Source: Streptomyces rubiginosohelvolus (GTDB lineage: Bacteria; Actinomycetota; Actinomycetes; Streptomycetales; Streptomycetaceae). From it: a stretch of DNA of 64,000 nucleotides. Position 1 is the first letter of the stretch, and every line of letters starts with the position of its first letter. The DNA is taken from contig NZ_BMTW01000019.1 in assembly GCF_014649875.1 (NCBI RefSeq), positions 62,001 to 126,000 of the forward strand. The letters run 5' to 3'. This document shows, piece by piece, positions 16,488 to 25,886 of the stretch. The notes below the pieces were generated by a model, which worked only from the letters and a program-made list of their open reading frames with translations, made no database searches and had not been told where the DNA came from. A program made the position numbers and the translations under genes.

Positions 16488-18725
16488 TCAGCGCAGCGCC
16501 GACGGCAGCCCTTCCCGGTGAACGATGCCGAGGCGCTGGGTGGCACGGGTGAGCGCCACATACAGATCGCTCGTGCCGAACAGGCCGGGCTCCACGACCA
16601 GCACATGGTCGAACTCCAGCCCCTTGGCCTGGCGCGGATCCAGCAGCACCACCGTCCGCGTCAGGTCCGGGGCCTCACCCGCCGTCACGCCGTCCAGCGG
16701 GGCGGCGATCTCCTCGTGGAGCGTACGCGGCGCGATCACCGCGAGGCGCCCCTCCTGGGGCGTCAGCTCCGCGACGGCCTCGGCGACCGCGCCCGCCAGA
16801 TCCTCCCCGGCGTCGCGCGCCCACGGCTTCTCACCGGTCGACCGCACCGAAACGGGCGCGGTGAACGAAGGGTCCTTCTCCCTGAGCACCCCGGCGGCCA
16901 GCTCCATGATCTCGGCGGGCGTACGGTAGTTGACCTCCAGCGTCACGTGCTCGAAGCGGTCGCCCACGTACGGGGAGAGGATCCGCTCCCAGGACCCGAC
17001 GCCCGCCTCCTCGGAGGTCTGGGCCGGGTCGCCGACGAGCGTCATCGAGCGGGTCGGCGCCCGCCGCATCAGCAGCCGCCACGCCATCGGCGACAGCTCC
17101 TGCGCCTCGTCGACGATGATGTGCCCGAACGCCCACGTACGGTCGGCGGCGGCCCGCTCGGCCGCCGTGCGGTGGTCGGCCTCCTCGTGCCGCTCCGCCA
17201 TCCGCTCGGCGTCGATGATGTCGTGCGCGGCGAGCACCTCGGACTCCTCGTCCTCGAACTCGTAACTCTCCGAACCGCGCGACAGCTCCAGCACGCCCTG
17301 CGCGTAGCCGACCCGCTCCTGCCGGGCGGCTTCCGCGGCGGCCCGTTCCGCGCTGTCGTCGACGCCGAGCAGCTCGGCGGCCTCGTCGAGCAGCGGTACG
17401 TCGGCGGGGGTCCACGCCCCGGCGGCGGGCCCGCGCCGGATCGCTTCCGCGTCCTCGTCCGGTACGTACACGGGGTCGGCCAGATAGTCGGCGAGGAAGC
17501 CTTCGGGGGTGAGCGGCGGCCACAGCTCGTCCACGGCCGCGTGCACCTCCTTGCTCAGCGCGACATCCCGGCCGAGCTGGGCCACGTCGTCGGGACCGAG
17601 GAAATTGGGCCCGCCATACGGGTCCGCGCCGATGCGTTCGACGAGCTGCGCGGTGAGCGCGTCGATGACGCGGAAGACGAAGTGCGGACGGGCGATATTG
17701 TGCGGCAGCCGGGTGTCGCGGGCCGCCTGCCGTGCCTCGTAGGCGATCTCCCAGTCCAGGACCAGATCCCCGCCGTCCTCGTGCGGGATCACCATCGCCG
17801 CCCCGGGCTCCGGCAGCCGCTGCCGGTCGCGTACGGCCAGGGCGAGGACCTCGGCCATCGCCTCCCCGCCCTTGACGGCGGCGGCGCGCGGAGTGTCCGT
17901 ACCGGTGGCGTGCACCCCGGGGAACAGCTCGGCCTGCGTGGCGAGCAGCACCCCGGTCTCGCCGAGCGACGGCAGCACCTCCGCGATGTAGCGCAGGAAC
18001 GCCGGGTTGGGGCCCACGATGAGCACGGCGCGCTTGGCCAGCAGTTCGCGGTGCTCGTACAGCAGGAACGCCGCCCGGTGCAGCGCGACGGCCGTCTTTC
18101 CCGTGCCGGGGCCGCCCTCGACGACGAGGACACCGCGGTGCGGGGCCCGGATGATGCCGTCCTGCTCGGCCTGGATGGTCCGCACGATGTCGCCCATGCG
18201 TCCGGTGCGCGCGGAATTGAGCGCCGCGAGCAGCACGGCGTCGCCGTTCGGGTCCTCGAAACCGGTGCGGTCGTCGTCCCCGAGATCGAGGATCTCGTCA
18301 TGGAGCTCGGTGACCGTGCGGCCCTCGGTGGTGATGTGGCGACGCCGGCGCAGACCCATCGGAGTGTGCCCCGTGGCCAGGTAGAAGGGACGCGCCACCG
18401 GCGCACGCCAGTCGATCAGAACAGGCGTGTGGTCGGCGTCGTCCTCACGGATCCCGATCCGGCCGATATGGTGCGCGAGCCCGTCGGAGCGGTCGATGCG
18501 GCCGAAACACAGAGACCCGTCCACCGCGTTGAGCGCCGCGAGCAGCCCCGAGCGCTCCGCGACGAGGATGTCCCGCTCCAGCCGCGCCTGCTGGCCCGTG
18601 CCGACCGGCGTCAACGCGTGCTCGACACCCTCGGCCGCCACCCCGCGCAGTGCGTCGACCCGGGCATGGAGGCGATCGATGAATTCCTGCTCTTCCCGCA
18701 ATTCGTCGCTTTCCCGGTTTGACAA
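16488..18725 (-). CDS. helR: HelD/HelR-type RNA polymerase-associated UvrD-family ATPase
   Basis: 745 residues. An N-terminal coiled-coil-like arm (about 1-75, ESDELREEQEFIDRLHARVDALR) precedes a superfamily-1 ATPase with Walker A GGPGTGKT at 204-211. A Walker B/DEAQ box sits in IIVDEAQELSPMAWRLL. Motifs IV-VI include VNYRTPAEIMELA and ATQRLG near the end. HelD proteins recycle stalled RNA polymerase; the Streptomyces HelR subgroup also removes rifamycins from the enzyme. I chose a TTG start at 18725 because a GGGGAG ribosome binding site lies 5 nt upstream (18731-18736) and the reading frame beyond it lacks helicase-like sequence. A RAE-like palindromic region lies just upstream. Confidence 0.85.
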   Translation of the reverse strand: MSNRESDELREEQEFIDRLHARVDALRGVAAEGVEHALTPVGTGQQARLERDILVAERSGLLAALNAVDGSLCFGRIDRSDGLAHHIGRIGIREDDADHTPVLIDWRAPVARPFYLATGHTPMGLRRRRHITTEGRTVTELHDEILDLGDDDRTGFEDPNGDAVLLAALNSARTGRMGDIVRTIQAEQDGIIRAPHRGVLVVEGGPGTGKTAVALHRAAFLLYEHRELLAKRAVLIVGPNPAFLRYIAEVLPSLGETGVLLATQAELFPGVHATGTDTPRAAAVKGGEAMAEVLALAVRDRQRLPEPGAAMVIPHEDGGDLVLDWEIAYEARQAARDTRLPHNIARPHFVFRVIDALTAQLVERIGADPYGGPNFLGPDDVAQLGRDVALSKEVHAAVDELWPPLTPEGFLADYLADPVYVPDEDAEAIRRGPAAGAWTPADVPLLDEAAELLGVDDSAERAAAEAARQERVGYAQGVLELSRGSESYEFEDEESEVLAAHDIIDAERMAERHEEADHRTAAERAAADRTWAFGHIIVDEAQELSPMAWRLLMRRAPTRSMTLVGDPAQTSEEAGVGSWERILSPYVGDRFEHVTLEVNYRTPAEIMELAAGVLREKDPSFTAPVSVRSTGEKPWARDAGEDLAGAVAEAVAELTPQEGRLAVIAPRTLHEEIAAPLDGVTAGEAPDLTRTVVLLDPRQAKGLEFDHVLVVEPGLFGTSDLYVALTRATQRLGIVHREGLPSALR

Positions 18726-18757
18726 AACGGCTCCCCGCCAGATATATTCGTATCCAT

Positions 18758-18790
18758 AAGGCCCCCGAGCGGGGCCTTTCTGCATGTGCG
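18758..18790 (-). promoter_or_regulatory. Hairpin and candidate rifamycin-associated element (RAE) upstream of helR
   Basis: AAGGCCCC (18758-18765) and GGGGCCTT (18771-18778) form a perfect 8-bp inverted repeat. The segment 18771-18790, read on the minus strand, matches the RAE consensus GGGGCTTGCGNCAAGGCCCC at about 13 of 19 fixed positions, including TGC and AAGGCCCC. A TATATT -10-like hexamer lies further upstream on the minus strand, around 18803-18815. Confidence 0.45.
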
Positions 18791-18963
18791 CAGAACAATC
18801 CAATATACGCGCCATAATGCCCGGACCGCAATGACGGCCCGGGGATTGTCGCGTGTGCGGAAGCGGAGGCCGCCGGATGCCGGGCTCCTCGGCGTGCGCT
18901 CCCGGCAGGCCCGTCCGACACTGATGGCGGACAACGGATTCGGCGCCCAGACCGGAGAGAGCC

Positions 18964-19410
18964 ATGAGCACACAGTTCGAAGCGACGGTCGACATCGACC
19001 GCCCCATCGAGGAAGTCTTCGCCTATCTCGCGGACGGCCGGCACGACCCCGAGTTCAGCCCACGGGTCCAGCGCATCGAGAAGTCACCGAACGGCCCGAC
19101 CCACGTCGGCACCGTTTTCCACAGCACCGTCAAAGACGCGGGCATGACCACCCGGCGTGATTTCGAGATCAGTGAACTGGTCGCTCCGACCCGTATCCGC
19201 TGGCAGGAACAGTCCAAGAACCTCATCACGGCGGCCGAGGGCGGCTACGACCTCGAAGCCACACCGGACGGCGGCACACACGTGAGGCTCTTCAACGTCC
19301 TGGAGGGCCACGGATTCGGCAAACTGCTGGTCGGTTTCGCGGGAAGCGCGGCCCGCAAGGACGCACCCGCGTTCGGGCAGCGCATCAAGGAGGCGGTCGA
19401 AGAGACCTGA
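18964..19410 (+). CDS. SRPBCC-family (polyketide cyclase/START-like) protein
   Basis: 148 residues. It opens with TVDIDRPIEEVFAYLADGRHDPEF, the standard SRPBCC start, then VGTVFHSTVKDAGMTTRRDFEI, and ends with a C-terminal helix (FGQRIKEAVEET). The fold forms a hydrophobic pocket; family members bind lipids or small hydrophobics, and only some are enzymes. The ATG at 18964 follows GGAGAGAG. It stands alone, convergent with a small Cys4 gene, so there is no context for a substrate. Confidence 0.85.
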   Translation: MSTQFEATVDIDRPIEEVFAYLADGRHDPEFSPRVQRIEKSPNGPTHVGTVFHSTVKDAGMTTRRDFEISELVAPTRIRWQEQSKNLITAAEGGYDLEATPDGGTHVRLFNVLEGHGFGKLLVGFAGSAARKDAPAFGQRIKEAVEET

Positions 19411-19417
19411 TCCGGCT

Positions 19418-19630
19418 TCAGTCCGGCAGGGGGACGCGGATCACCGGGTCGAACGGGTGCTTGTTGAAGCCGCTGCGCACATTGCGGCACTCCGGCGCCT
19501 CGCACATGAAGAACTCGTCGACGCTCCGGCGGCCCGTCCGGCCGCGGAGCCAGGTCTTCTCGGTGGCGGTGAGGGAGCGGTGCTGTTCATCGGAATCACA
19601 CGTGTAGCAGTACATGGCGCGGGCCGGCAC
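19418..19630 (-). CDS. Small Cys4 (zinc-ribbon-like) protein
   Basis: 70 residues, from a GTG start chosen because a near-perfect AGGAGG ribosome binding site lies 4 nt upstream. Four cysteines in two pairs (CYTC at residues 8-11 and CEAPEC at 43-48) suggest a structural zinc site. The interval includes a basic stretch (WLRGRTGRRS). The C-terminus HPFDPVIRVPLPD is Pro/Asp-rich. No named family is recognised. A nucleic-acid or protein-binding role is possible but unproven. Confidence 0.6.
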   Translation of the reverse strand: MPARAMYCYTCDSDEQHRSLTATEKTWLRGRTGRRSVDEFFMCEAPECRNVRSGFNKHPFDPVIRVPLPD

Positions 19631-19832
19631 GGGACCTCCTGAAGCGGGCGAACAGGCGGGAAGGCGAAGCATATGAGGGCGCGCCGGGCAGGGGCAGGGT
19701 GCGACGCGCCCGAATCCGTCCGCCCGGCGCACGCGCCCGGCCCGCCCGCGCGTCACCACGCTCCGCGCCGGCGGACGCGCGCCGCGGCGGCTCCCCCTGC
19801 CCGGAGAGCCGCCGCGATCCCGGTCGCCCGCG

Positions 19833-21731
19833 TCAGCGGGTCAGGGAGAACACCTGGGCCGACGAACCGGAGCAGGGCTGCTGCGAGAGCCTGGCCCCGT
19901 TGGCCGTCGAGGAGTTGTCGACGGCGAGGCACTTGCCGCTGTGGCGGGCGACGAAGCGGTACTGCCCGGCGCCGGCCAGCGCCTCCGGACGCCACTGCTG
20001 GTTGACACCACCCTCGTACGACCACAGATGCACCCTGGTGCCGTCGGCGGTCGCCCCCGGACCGCCGTCGACGTCCCAGGCCTTCGCGTTGTGCCGGTTC
20101 ACCACCTGGTAGTGACCGGAGTCGGTCGGCCGGAACTGCCAGCCCTGATTGGCCCCGGTCCCGCAGGCCCACTGCTGCAGCGCGGTGCCATTGGCCGTAC
20201 CCCAGTCGGCCGCGTCGAGGCAGGCACCGCTGTTGGCGTTGCGCACCTGGTACCAGGCGGCGGGGTCGATGGATCCCACGGGCGGCTCGGTCGTCCCGCC
20301 GCTCCCGTCCCAGGTGAAGGTCGCGACGGCACCCGCGGGCAGGGTGTAGGCGAGCGACCTGCCGTCGTCGGTCAGGGAGAACCGCTGCGATCCGGACGCG
20401 GTGTTGACGACCACGGCCGCCCGGCTGCCGTCGCCGTTCTGGAAGGCGACGTTCTGCACTCCGCCCGCGCCCTGGCTGGTGGAGCCGATCCGCACCGCCC
20501 CCGCCTTGATGAACTTCGAGACATGGCCGAGGACATAGAACTCGGCGTTGCGGGTGACCTGGCCGCCGTCGATCTCGACGATGCCGTTGCAGCGGTTGGT
20601 GCAGTGTCCCTGGTGGGGGCCGCCGTTCCGGTCGAGGGCGAGGTTCCAGTTGATCACCGTCTCGCCGCCGTTACGCATGTTCTGCACGACGAGGTTCTCG
20701 GTGTGCCACTTGAGCGTGTCGCCGAACGTCGTCGCCGGGTTCGCGCTGTCGGTGCCGGAGCACTCCGTGAAGAAGACCCGCTTTCCGGCGTCGGCGATCT
20801 GCTTCTGCGCGGCGGGCGCCCCGCCGTAGCAGTGGAACGCGGCGCCGATGATCCGCTGGATGCCGCCCGTCCGGGCGAAGACGTCCAGCGGGTAGTTCGG
20901 GTGGTCCCAGTTGTGGTCGTAGGCCAGGATGTTGGTCGGCAGGTTCGCGGCGGTGAGCGTCCGGTCCAGGACCCGCAGGAAGTCCGCCTGCTGGGCCGAG
21001 GTCATGCTCATCGACGGGTAACTGGTCGCGAACTCCGGCTCGTTCTGCGCCGTGAGATCGGTGAGCGTGATGCCCTCCTGCCCGTACGCCCTGATCGCCT
21101 TGACCAGGTAGTCGGCGTAGGCCTGGTAGTGCTCGGTGCGCAGACTCCCGCCGTTGAGCGAGTTGTTGGTCTTCATCCAGGCCGGGGGCGACCAGGGCGA
21201 TCCCATGAAGCGGATGGCCGGGTTGACGGCGGTGGCCTGCTTCAGGACCGGGATGATCTGGCTCCGGTCCCGGTCGATGGAGAACGCGCCCCGGGTGTCC
21301 TCGTACGTGTACGGGTTGGTGTTCGCGTCGAAGTCGGTGCTGCCGAGGGGCTGGCGCAGGTAGTTGAGCCCGATGCCGTCGCCCTCCGCGGAGAAGAGCG
21401 ACTTCAGCAGCGAGGCGCGCTGCGCCTGGGGAAGTCCTTGGACGAGATGGGCGGAGGCCCCCGTAACCGAGGCCCCCGCGCCGGTGAACTTCTGCCCCTT
21501 GCTGTTCGCGTCGATCCGGATGTCGATCGCCTGCGGGGAGCCGGTGAAGGGGACGTTCCCCTCCGGGGTGAGCTTCTTGGACCCGTCGGGTGTGGTGACC
21601 CACACCTGGGCGACCGGGTCGGCGGCCCGGGCGGTTCCGACAGCGCCGTTGACGCCGAGTGCGGCGACGGTCACGACGAGCGCGGCGCCGGCCGCGCGCG
21701 CTCTGAAACGCAGGGGAGTGGAGCTTGGCAT
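19833..21731 (-). CDS. Secreted GH30 glycoside hydrolase with C-terminal ricin-B (CBM13) domain
   Basis: 632 residues. Signal peptide about 1-36, with cleavage near ARAAD. The GH30 catalytic beta/alpha barrel plus side beta domain spans about 40-485. The acid/base is Glu231 in TAQNEPEF and the nucleophile Glu323 in FFTECSG. A short Gly/Thr/Pro linker leads to a ricin-type lectin domain (about 500-632) with repeated QXW-like motifs (QQWACG, QGWQFR, QQWRPE). GH30 enzymes hydrolyse beta-1,6-glucans, glucosylceramide-type beta-glucosides or glucuronoxylan; this one resembles the glucosylceramidase/endo-beta-1,6-glucanase branch. The divergent TetR gene 218 bp away is its probable regulator. Confidence 0.9.
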   Translation of the reverse strand: MPSSTPLRFRARAAGAALVVTVAALGVNGAVGTARAADPVAQVWVTTPDGSKKLTPEGNVPFTGSPQAIDIRIDANSKGQKFTGAGASVTGASAHLVQGLPQAQRASLLKSLFSAEGDGIGLNYLRQPLGSTDFDANTNPYTYEDTRGAFSIDRDRSQIIPVLKQATAVNPAIRFMGSPWSPPAWMKTNNSLNGGSLRTEHYQAYADYLVKAIRAYGQEGITLTDLTAQNEPEFATSYPSMSMTSAQQADFLRVLDRTLTAANLPTNILAYDHNWDHPNYPLDVFARTGGIQRIIGAAFHCYGGAPAAQKQIADAGKRVFFTECSGTDSANPATTFGDTLKWHTENLVVQNMRNGGETVINWNLALDRNGGPHQGHCTNRCNGIVEIDGGQVTRNAEFYVLGHVSKFIKAGAVRIGSTSQGAGGVQNVAFQNGDGSRAAVVVNTASGSQRFSLTDDGRSLAYTLPAGAVATFTWDGSGGTTEPPVGSIDPAAWYQVRNANSGACLDAADWGTANGTALQQWACGTGANQGWQFRPTDSGHYQVVNRHNAKAWDVDGGPGATADGTRVHLWSYEGGVNQQWRPEALAGAGQYRFVARHSGKCLAVDNSSTANGARLSQQPCSGSSAQVFSLTR

Positions 21732-21856
21732 GGTGGCGGCTCTCCTTGGGTTCGTACCTGCTGACAGGCGGCACCCCGGCGGACGGATGGCGCGGCGGTC
21801 GCCTCGCTCCGGGCGTGCCGGTCACAAGCGGGCGGGACAACGGCATGAAAGCACAC

Positions 21857-21879
21857 CCACTAAGTGGTTAGTAAGTAGT
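21857..21879. promoter_or_regulatory. Candidate operator between GH30 and TetR genes
   Basis: CCACTAAGTGG (21857-21867) is a perfect odd palindrome, followed at once by TTAGTAAGTAG, which repeats the TAAGT core. It is AT-rich in a GC-rich gap between divergent genes and is a plausible TetR site. Confidence 0.45.
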
Positions 21880-21948
21880 CGGCTCCGGTGTTCTCTCGCG
21901 CTGTCCTGAAGATCTTCACCAGGGCTCCGGCAGGCTTAAGCTGATCCG

Positions 21949-22611
21949 GTGAGCAACCAGTCAGTGAGCAGAGCGGCACGCAGCCCGGCGGGCCCCCGCA
22001 AGCCGCGCAGCCCGGAAGCCCGGCAGCGGCAGCAGGACATCCTGGCCATCGCCATGGACACCTTCGCCGCCCGTGGCTACAACAACGCCTCGCTCGCCGA
22101 GATCGCGGACCGGGTCGGCCTCACCCAGGCAGGGGTGCTGCACTACTTCCGCTCCAAGGCCCTGCTCCTCACGAGCGTGCTCGAACTGCGCGACCAGCGG
22201 GACATCGAGCAGCTCGGCCCCGAACGCCCCCAAGGGCTGGACTTCCTGCGCCACCTGGTGAACACCGCACTGCGCAACGCGGAGCGCGAGGGCATCGTCC
22301 GGCTGTACGCGGTGCTCTCGGCGGAGTCCGTCACCGACGACCACCCCGCCCAGGACTACTTCCGCGACCGCTACGACGGGCTGCGCGCCTTCGTCGCCGA
22401 CGCCCTGCGCGAGGCCTGCGAACTGCCCGCCGACCGCGCGGAGTCGGCCGACAACGCGGCCAACGCCATCATCGCGGTCATGGACGGACTGCAGGTCCAG
22501 TGGCTTCTGGCGCCGGAATCCGTGGACATGGCCGCCTCGACCGATCTCGTGGTCACCTCACTGCTGGCGACCCTCGCCCCCGAACGTTTCGGCCCGCACG
22601 CGGCAGGCTGA
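21949..22611 (+). CDS. TetR-family regulator, divergent from GH30 gene
   Basis: 220 residues. HTH at about 45-65 (SLAEIADRVGLTQAGVLHYFRSK) after a basic N-terminal extension (SPAGPRKPRSPEARQRQQDIL). The C-terminal domain ends AAGVxx-like with LVVTSLLATLAPERFG. Its GTG start has a weak ribosome binding site; another GTG at 21964 could also serve. TetR proteins of this kind are often linked to beta-glucosidase genes in Streptomyces and respond to sugars or glycosides. The ligand cannot be predicted here. Confidence 0.87.
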   Translation: MSNQSVSRAARSPAGPRKPRSPEARQRQQDILAIAMDTFAARGYNNASLAEIADRVGLTQAGVLHYFRSKALLLTSVLELRDQRDIEQLGPERPQGLDFLRHLVNTALRNAEREGIVRLYAVLSAESVTDDHPAQDYFRDRYDGLRAFVADALREACELPADRAESADNAANAIIAVMDGLQVQWLLAPESVDMAASTDLVVTSLLATLAPERFGPHAAG

Positions 22612-22649
22612 GGGCGGGCCGGGCGGACCACCCGCCGAGGGCGGGGCGG

Positions 22650-23699
22650 CTACGCGGGGGCGACGGAAACCGGCGCCCCACCAACGGTCCCGCGCCGCGC
22701 ACCGCCGTGGTCGGCCGCCACCCCCAACTGCGCCTCCAAGGCCGCGAGAAGCCAGTCGTGCGCGGTCCCCGGGGTCGGCTCGGGAGGACCGCCGGGAGCG
22801 CTGATCACCTCGGCGGTCAGCTCCCAGTACCGGTCGATACGCGGATCGTCCGCGAGCCGGCCGGCCAGTACGCGGCGGAACGCGGGTGTGTCCCGGGCGC
22901 TGTACGTGCTCGCGTACGCGTCCACGAATCCGTCCAGCGCCTCACCGGGAGAGGGCTCCGCGCCACGGCGAAGTTCCGCGCCCGCCAGGTCGTACGCCTC
23001 GGCCAGGCCCGCGTACAGCACGGCCGACGCACGGGCTTCCGTGACGCCGTGCGCCCGGGGCTGACAGGAGCCGGCCCCCGCCCCGCCGCCGCACGGCCGG
23101 GTCACGAAGGCGTGCAGCCGGGCGAAGGCGAGGACCTGGGCCGGCAGCGGGTCGTCGGGCGGGGGCGGAACCGCGGCCTCCAGGAACGCGGTGACGGATC
23201 GGGCGGGCATGCGGGGCGGCAGCCACGAACGCCAGAACCGGGCCAGCGAGGTGGTGCTCGGCGGGGCGGCGACCGCCCCGACCAGCCGTAGCCGGTCGGG
23301 CCGTTCGGCCGGAGGGCACTCCTGTACGAGCCTCAGTGCGGCCTCCCGCCAGCGCAGTGCGGCGAGCTCGGACCCCAGGCCCCTCAGCCGGCCGGCCACG
23401 GCGTCCTCCAGCGCGCCACCCGCCCCGGCCCCCTCCCGTCCGTCCTGTGCGTCCTGTTCGTCGAGGATGCGGCGCACTTCGGGAACCGACAGATCCAGGC
23501 CGCGCAGCGAGCGGATCAGGCCCAGCCGCTCCACGGCGTCCGGACCGTATCTGCGGTGTCCGCCGGCGCTGCGGGACGCCTCCGGCAGCAGCCCGCGGTC
23601 CGAGTAGAAGCGGACGGTCTTGACGCTGACGCCCAGGTGCTCGGCCAGTTCACCGATGGTGCACAGACCGTCGTGCGACGAGAACACTTGAACCTCCAC
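22650..23699 (-). CDS. MerR-family regulator with large effector domain
   Basis: 349 residues. The MerR winged HTH at about 12-80 (CTIGELAEHLGVSVKTVRFYSDRGLLPEA) is followed by a dimerisation helix (VPEVRRILDEQ). A long C-terminal region of about 240 residues is rich in Ala, Arg and Pro and has no recognised domain, longer than in metal-sensing MerR proteins and closer to multidrug-type regulators. A CGGGAGAGSC segment is present in the middle. It is divergent from the fused-hydrolase gene (gap 83 bp), which it may control. Confidence 0.85.
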   Translation of the reverse strand: MEVQVFSSHDGLCTIGELAEHLGVSVKTVRFYSDRGLLPEASRSAGGHRRYGPDAVERLGLIRSLRGLDLSVPEVRRILDEQDAQDGREGAGAGGALEDAVAGRLRGLGSELAALRWREAALRLVQECPPAERPDRLRLVGAVAAPPSTTSLARFWRSWLPPRMPARSVTAFLEAAVPPPPDDPLPAQVLAFARLHAFVTRPCGGGAGAGSCQPRAHGVTEARASAVLYAGLAEAYDLAGAELRRGAEPSPGEALDGFVDAYASTYSARDTPAFRRVLAGRLADDPRIDRYWELTAEVISAPGGPPEPTPGTAHDWLLAALEAQLGVAADHGGARRGTVGGAPVSVAPA

Positions 23700-23782
23700 C
23701 AGGGGGAGTTCCTACGGTACCGGCGAGCGCGGCCGGGAGCTTCGGGGCCGGTGTGCGGGAGTCAGTGTGACGAGGAGGGACC

Positions 23783-25321
23783 ATGACCGTATTCATCCTG
23801 GTGGCCGGGGCGTTCACCGGACCGCACGTGTGGCGGGACACCGCCGCGCGACTGACGGCGGAAGGCGCCGAGGTCCACACCGTGGCGCTCACCGGACTCG
23901 GCAGGCTCCCCGCCCACGGGGGCGGGGCCGTCGACCTGGAGACCCACATCGCGGACGTGCTCGCGGTGATCGACTCGGTGACCGACGCGGTGGCGGAGCC
24001 CGGTGGGGAGATCGTGCTCGTCGGCCACGACTACGGCATCCACCCGGTGCTCGGCGCGGCCGACCGCCGGGCCCGGTCGATCGCCCGGATCGTGTACCTG
24101 GACTCGGGGATGCCGCAGGACGGCGTCCCGGCGCTGGCGGCCGTGCCCGACCAGCTCCTGCGCGAGGAGGTGGCGGAACGCGCCGCAGGCAGCGGGGACG
24201 AGGCGGCGGGAGGTGAACTCCCGCCGCCGGCCAGGGACGCGTGGTCCCGCTGGGGAAGCACCGAGGGCCTCTCCGAGGCGGCGCTCGACGGCCTCACCGC
24301 CCTCGCGGCGCCGCAGCCGCTGGGCACACTGCTCCAACCGCTGCGGCTGTCCGGCGCCGTGGCCGAGGTGCCCGCGACGGGCGTGCTGTGCACCAGAAAC
24401 GGTCCGGGCGTCGAGATGCTCCAGATGATGGTGGACGTCGGCACCCCCGCCCTCCGGGCGCTCGCCGAAGCCCGGGTGACCTTCTTCGAACTGCCCACGG
24501 GTCACTGGCCGATGCTCTCGTGTCCCGACGCGCTGGCCGGGACCCTGACCGAGGCCGCGTCAGGCGGGGGACATCTGCTGACTCCGGCCGACGCCGACCG
24601 TACCCCCGCCCATCTGCGGCCGTTCCTCCTCGACGTACCCGAACGGCCACGCGAGCGGACCGGGAACACCGACCTGTATCTGCCGGACGGTCCGGGGCCG
24701 CACCCGGCCGTGGTGTTCGTGCACGGCGGCCCGGTGCCCGCCGAGGCGAGGCCCACGCCCCGGGACTGGCCGACCCTGACGGGATACGCACGCCATGTCG
24801 CCGGACAGGGGGTCGTGGGCGTGACGCTCGACCACCGTCTGCGCGCCGTGACCGACTACGAGCAGGCCGCCGCGGATGTGGCCGAAGCGGTGGAGCGGGT
24901 GCGCGCCGATCCGCGGGTGGACGCGGACCGGGTCGCCCTGTGGTTCTTCTCGGGCGGGGGCCCGATCACGGCGGAGTGGCTGGCGGACCCGCCGGGGTGG
25001 CTGCGCTGTGTGGCCGCGAACTACCCGATCCTCGCGCCGCTGCCGGGCTGGGGGCTGACCGGCTCCCGCTTCCACCCCGTCCGGGCGCTCTCCCGCGCCG
25101 GTGATCTTCCCGTCGTCCTGGTCCGGGCGGGCCGGGAGAGCGCCGAGATCGCCGCGGCCGTCGAGGAGTTCGTGGCCGAGGCCGCCCGCTGCGGGACGGA
25201 CCTGGAGATCATCGACGTACCGGAGGGGCGGCACGGCTTCGAGACGCTCGACCCGGCCGACGGGGCGCGCGAGGCCGTGCACCGCGCGGTGGGTGCGGTG
25301 CTGGCCCGCTTGAAGGGGTGA
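23783..25321 (+). CDS. Fused double alpha/beta hydrolase
   Basis: 512 residues made of two alpha/beta hydrolase domains. Domain 1 (about 1-262) resembles the hydroxynitrile-lyase/EstC-like group (FILVAGAFTGPHVWRD). Its nucleophile elbow reads VGHDYG, so the position normally Ser is Asp83. A catalytic-type His241 lies in PTGHWPM. Domain 2 (about 290-512) resembles dienelactone-hydrolase-like enzymes, with oxyanion motif VHGG (313-316), Ser390 in FFSGGG and His484 in GRHGF. Both halves therefore look catalytically plausible but different. The reading frame is continuous without a linker anomaly. It is divergent from the MerR gene. The substrate is unknown. Confidence 0.8.
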   Translation: MTVFILVAGAFTGPHVWRDTAARLTAEGAEVHTVALTGLGRLPAHGGGAVDLETHIADVLAVIDSVTDAVAEPGGEIVLVGHDYGIHPVLGAADRRARSIARIVYLDSGMPQDGVPALAAVPDQLLREEVAERAAGSGDEAAGGELPPPARDAWSRWGSTEGLSEAALDGLTALAAPQPLGTLLQPLRLSGAVAEVPATGVLCTRNGPGVEMLQMMVDVGTPALRALAEARVTFFELPTGHWPMLSCPDALAGTLTEAASGGGHLLTPADADRTPAHLRPFLLDVPERPRERTGNTDLYLPDGPGPHPAVVFVHGGPVPAEARPTPRDWPTLTGYARHVAGQGVVGVTLDHRLRAVTDYEQAAADVAEAVERVRADPRVDADRVALWFFSGGGPITAEWLADPPGWLRCVAANYPILAPLPGWGLTGSRFHPVRALSRAGDLPVVLVRAGRESAEIAAAVEEFVAEAARCGTDLEIIDVPEGRHGFETLDPADGAREAVHRAVGAVLARLKG

Positions 25322-25322
25322 G

Positions 25323-25361
25323 AGGCCGGGCCACGGCTCGCTCGGGGCCGTGGCCCGGCCT
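25323..25361. terminator. Hairpin terminator between fused hydrolase and ohr
   Basis: AGGCCGGGCCACGGC (25323-25337) pairs perfectly with 25347-25361, with a 9-nt loop. It is positioned between the convergent stop codons and can serve both strands. Confidence 0.8.
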
Positions 25362-25413
25362 GCCACCCCTGGGGCCTTTCGTTTGGCCCAGGTCAGGGCG
25401 TCCGCGCGGTCGG

Positions 25414-25824
<411 letters not shown>

Positions 25825-25886
25825 GGGATGACCCTCCTCTGGAGCCCCGACCCGGCTGGTCGCGGCTACGGGTATAAAGATTGCAC

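Noticed and set aside
15831..18722. Very long plus-strand open frame (about 960 codons) opposite the helicase gene
   Set aside because: Its composition is His/Arg/Gly-rich with no domain. It is the usual antisense shadow of a high-GC gene with clear HelD motifs on the other strand.
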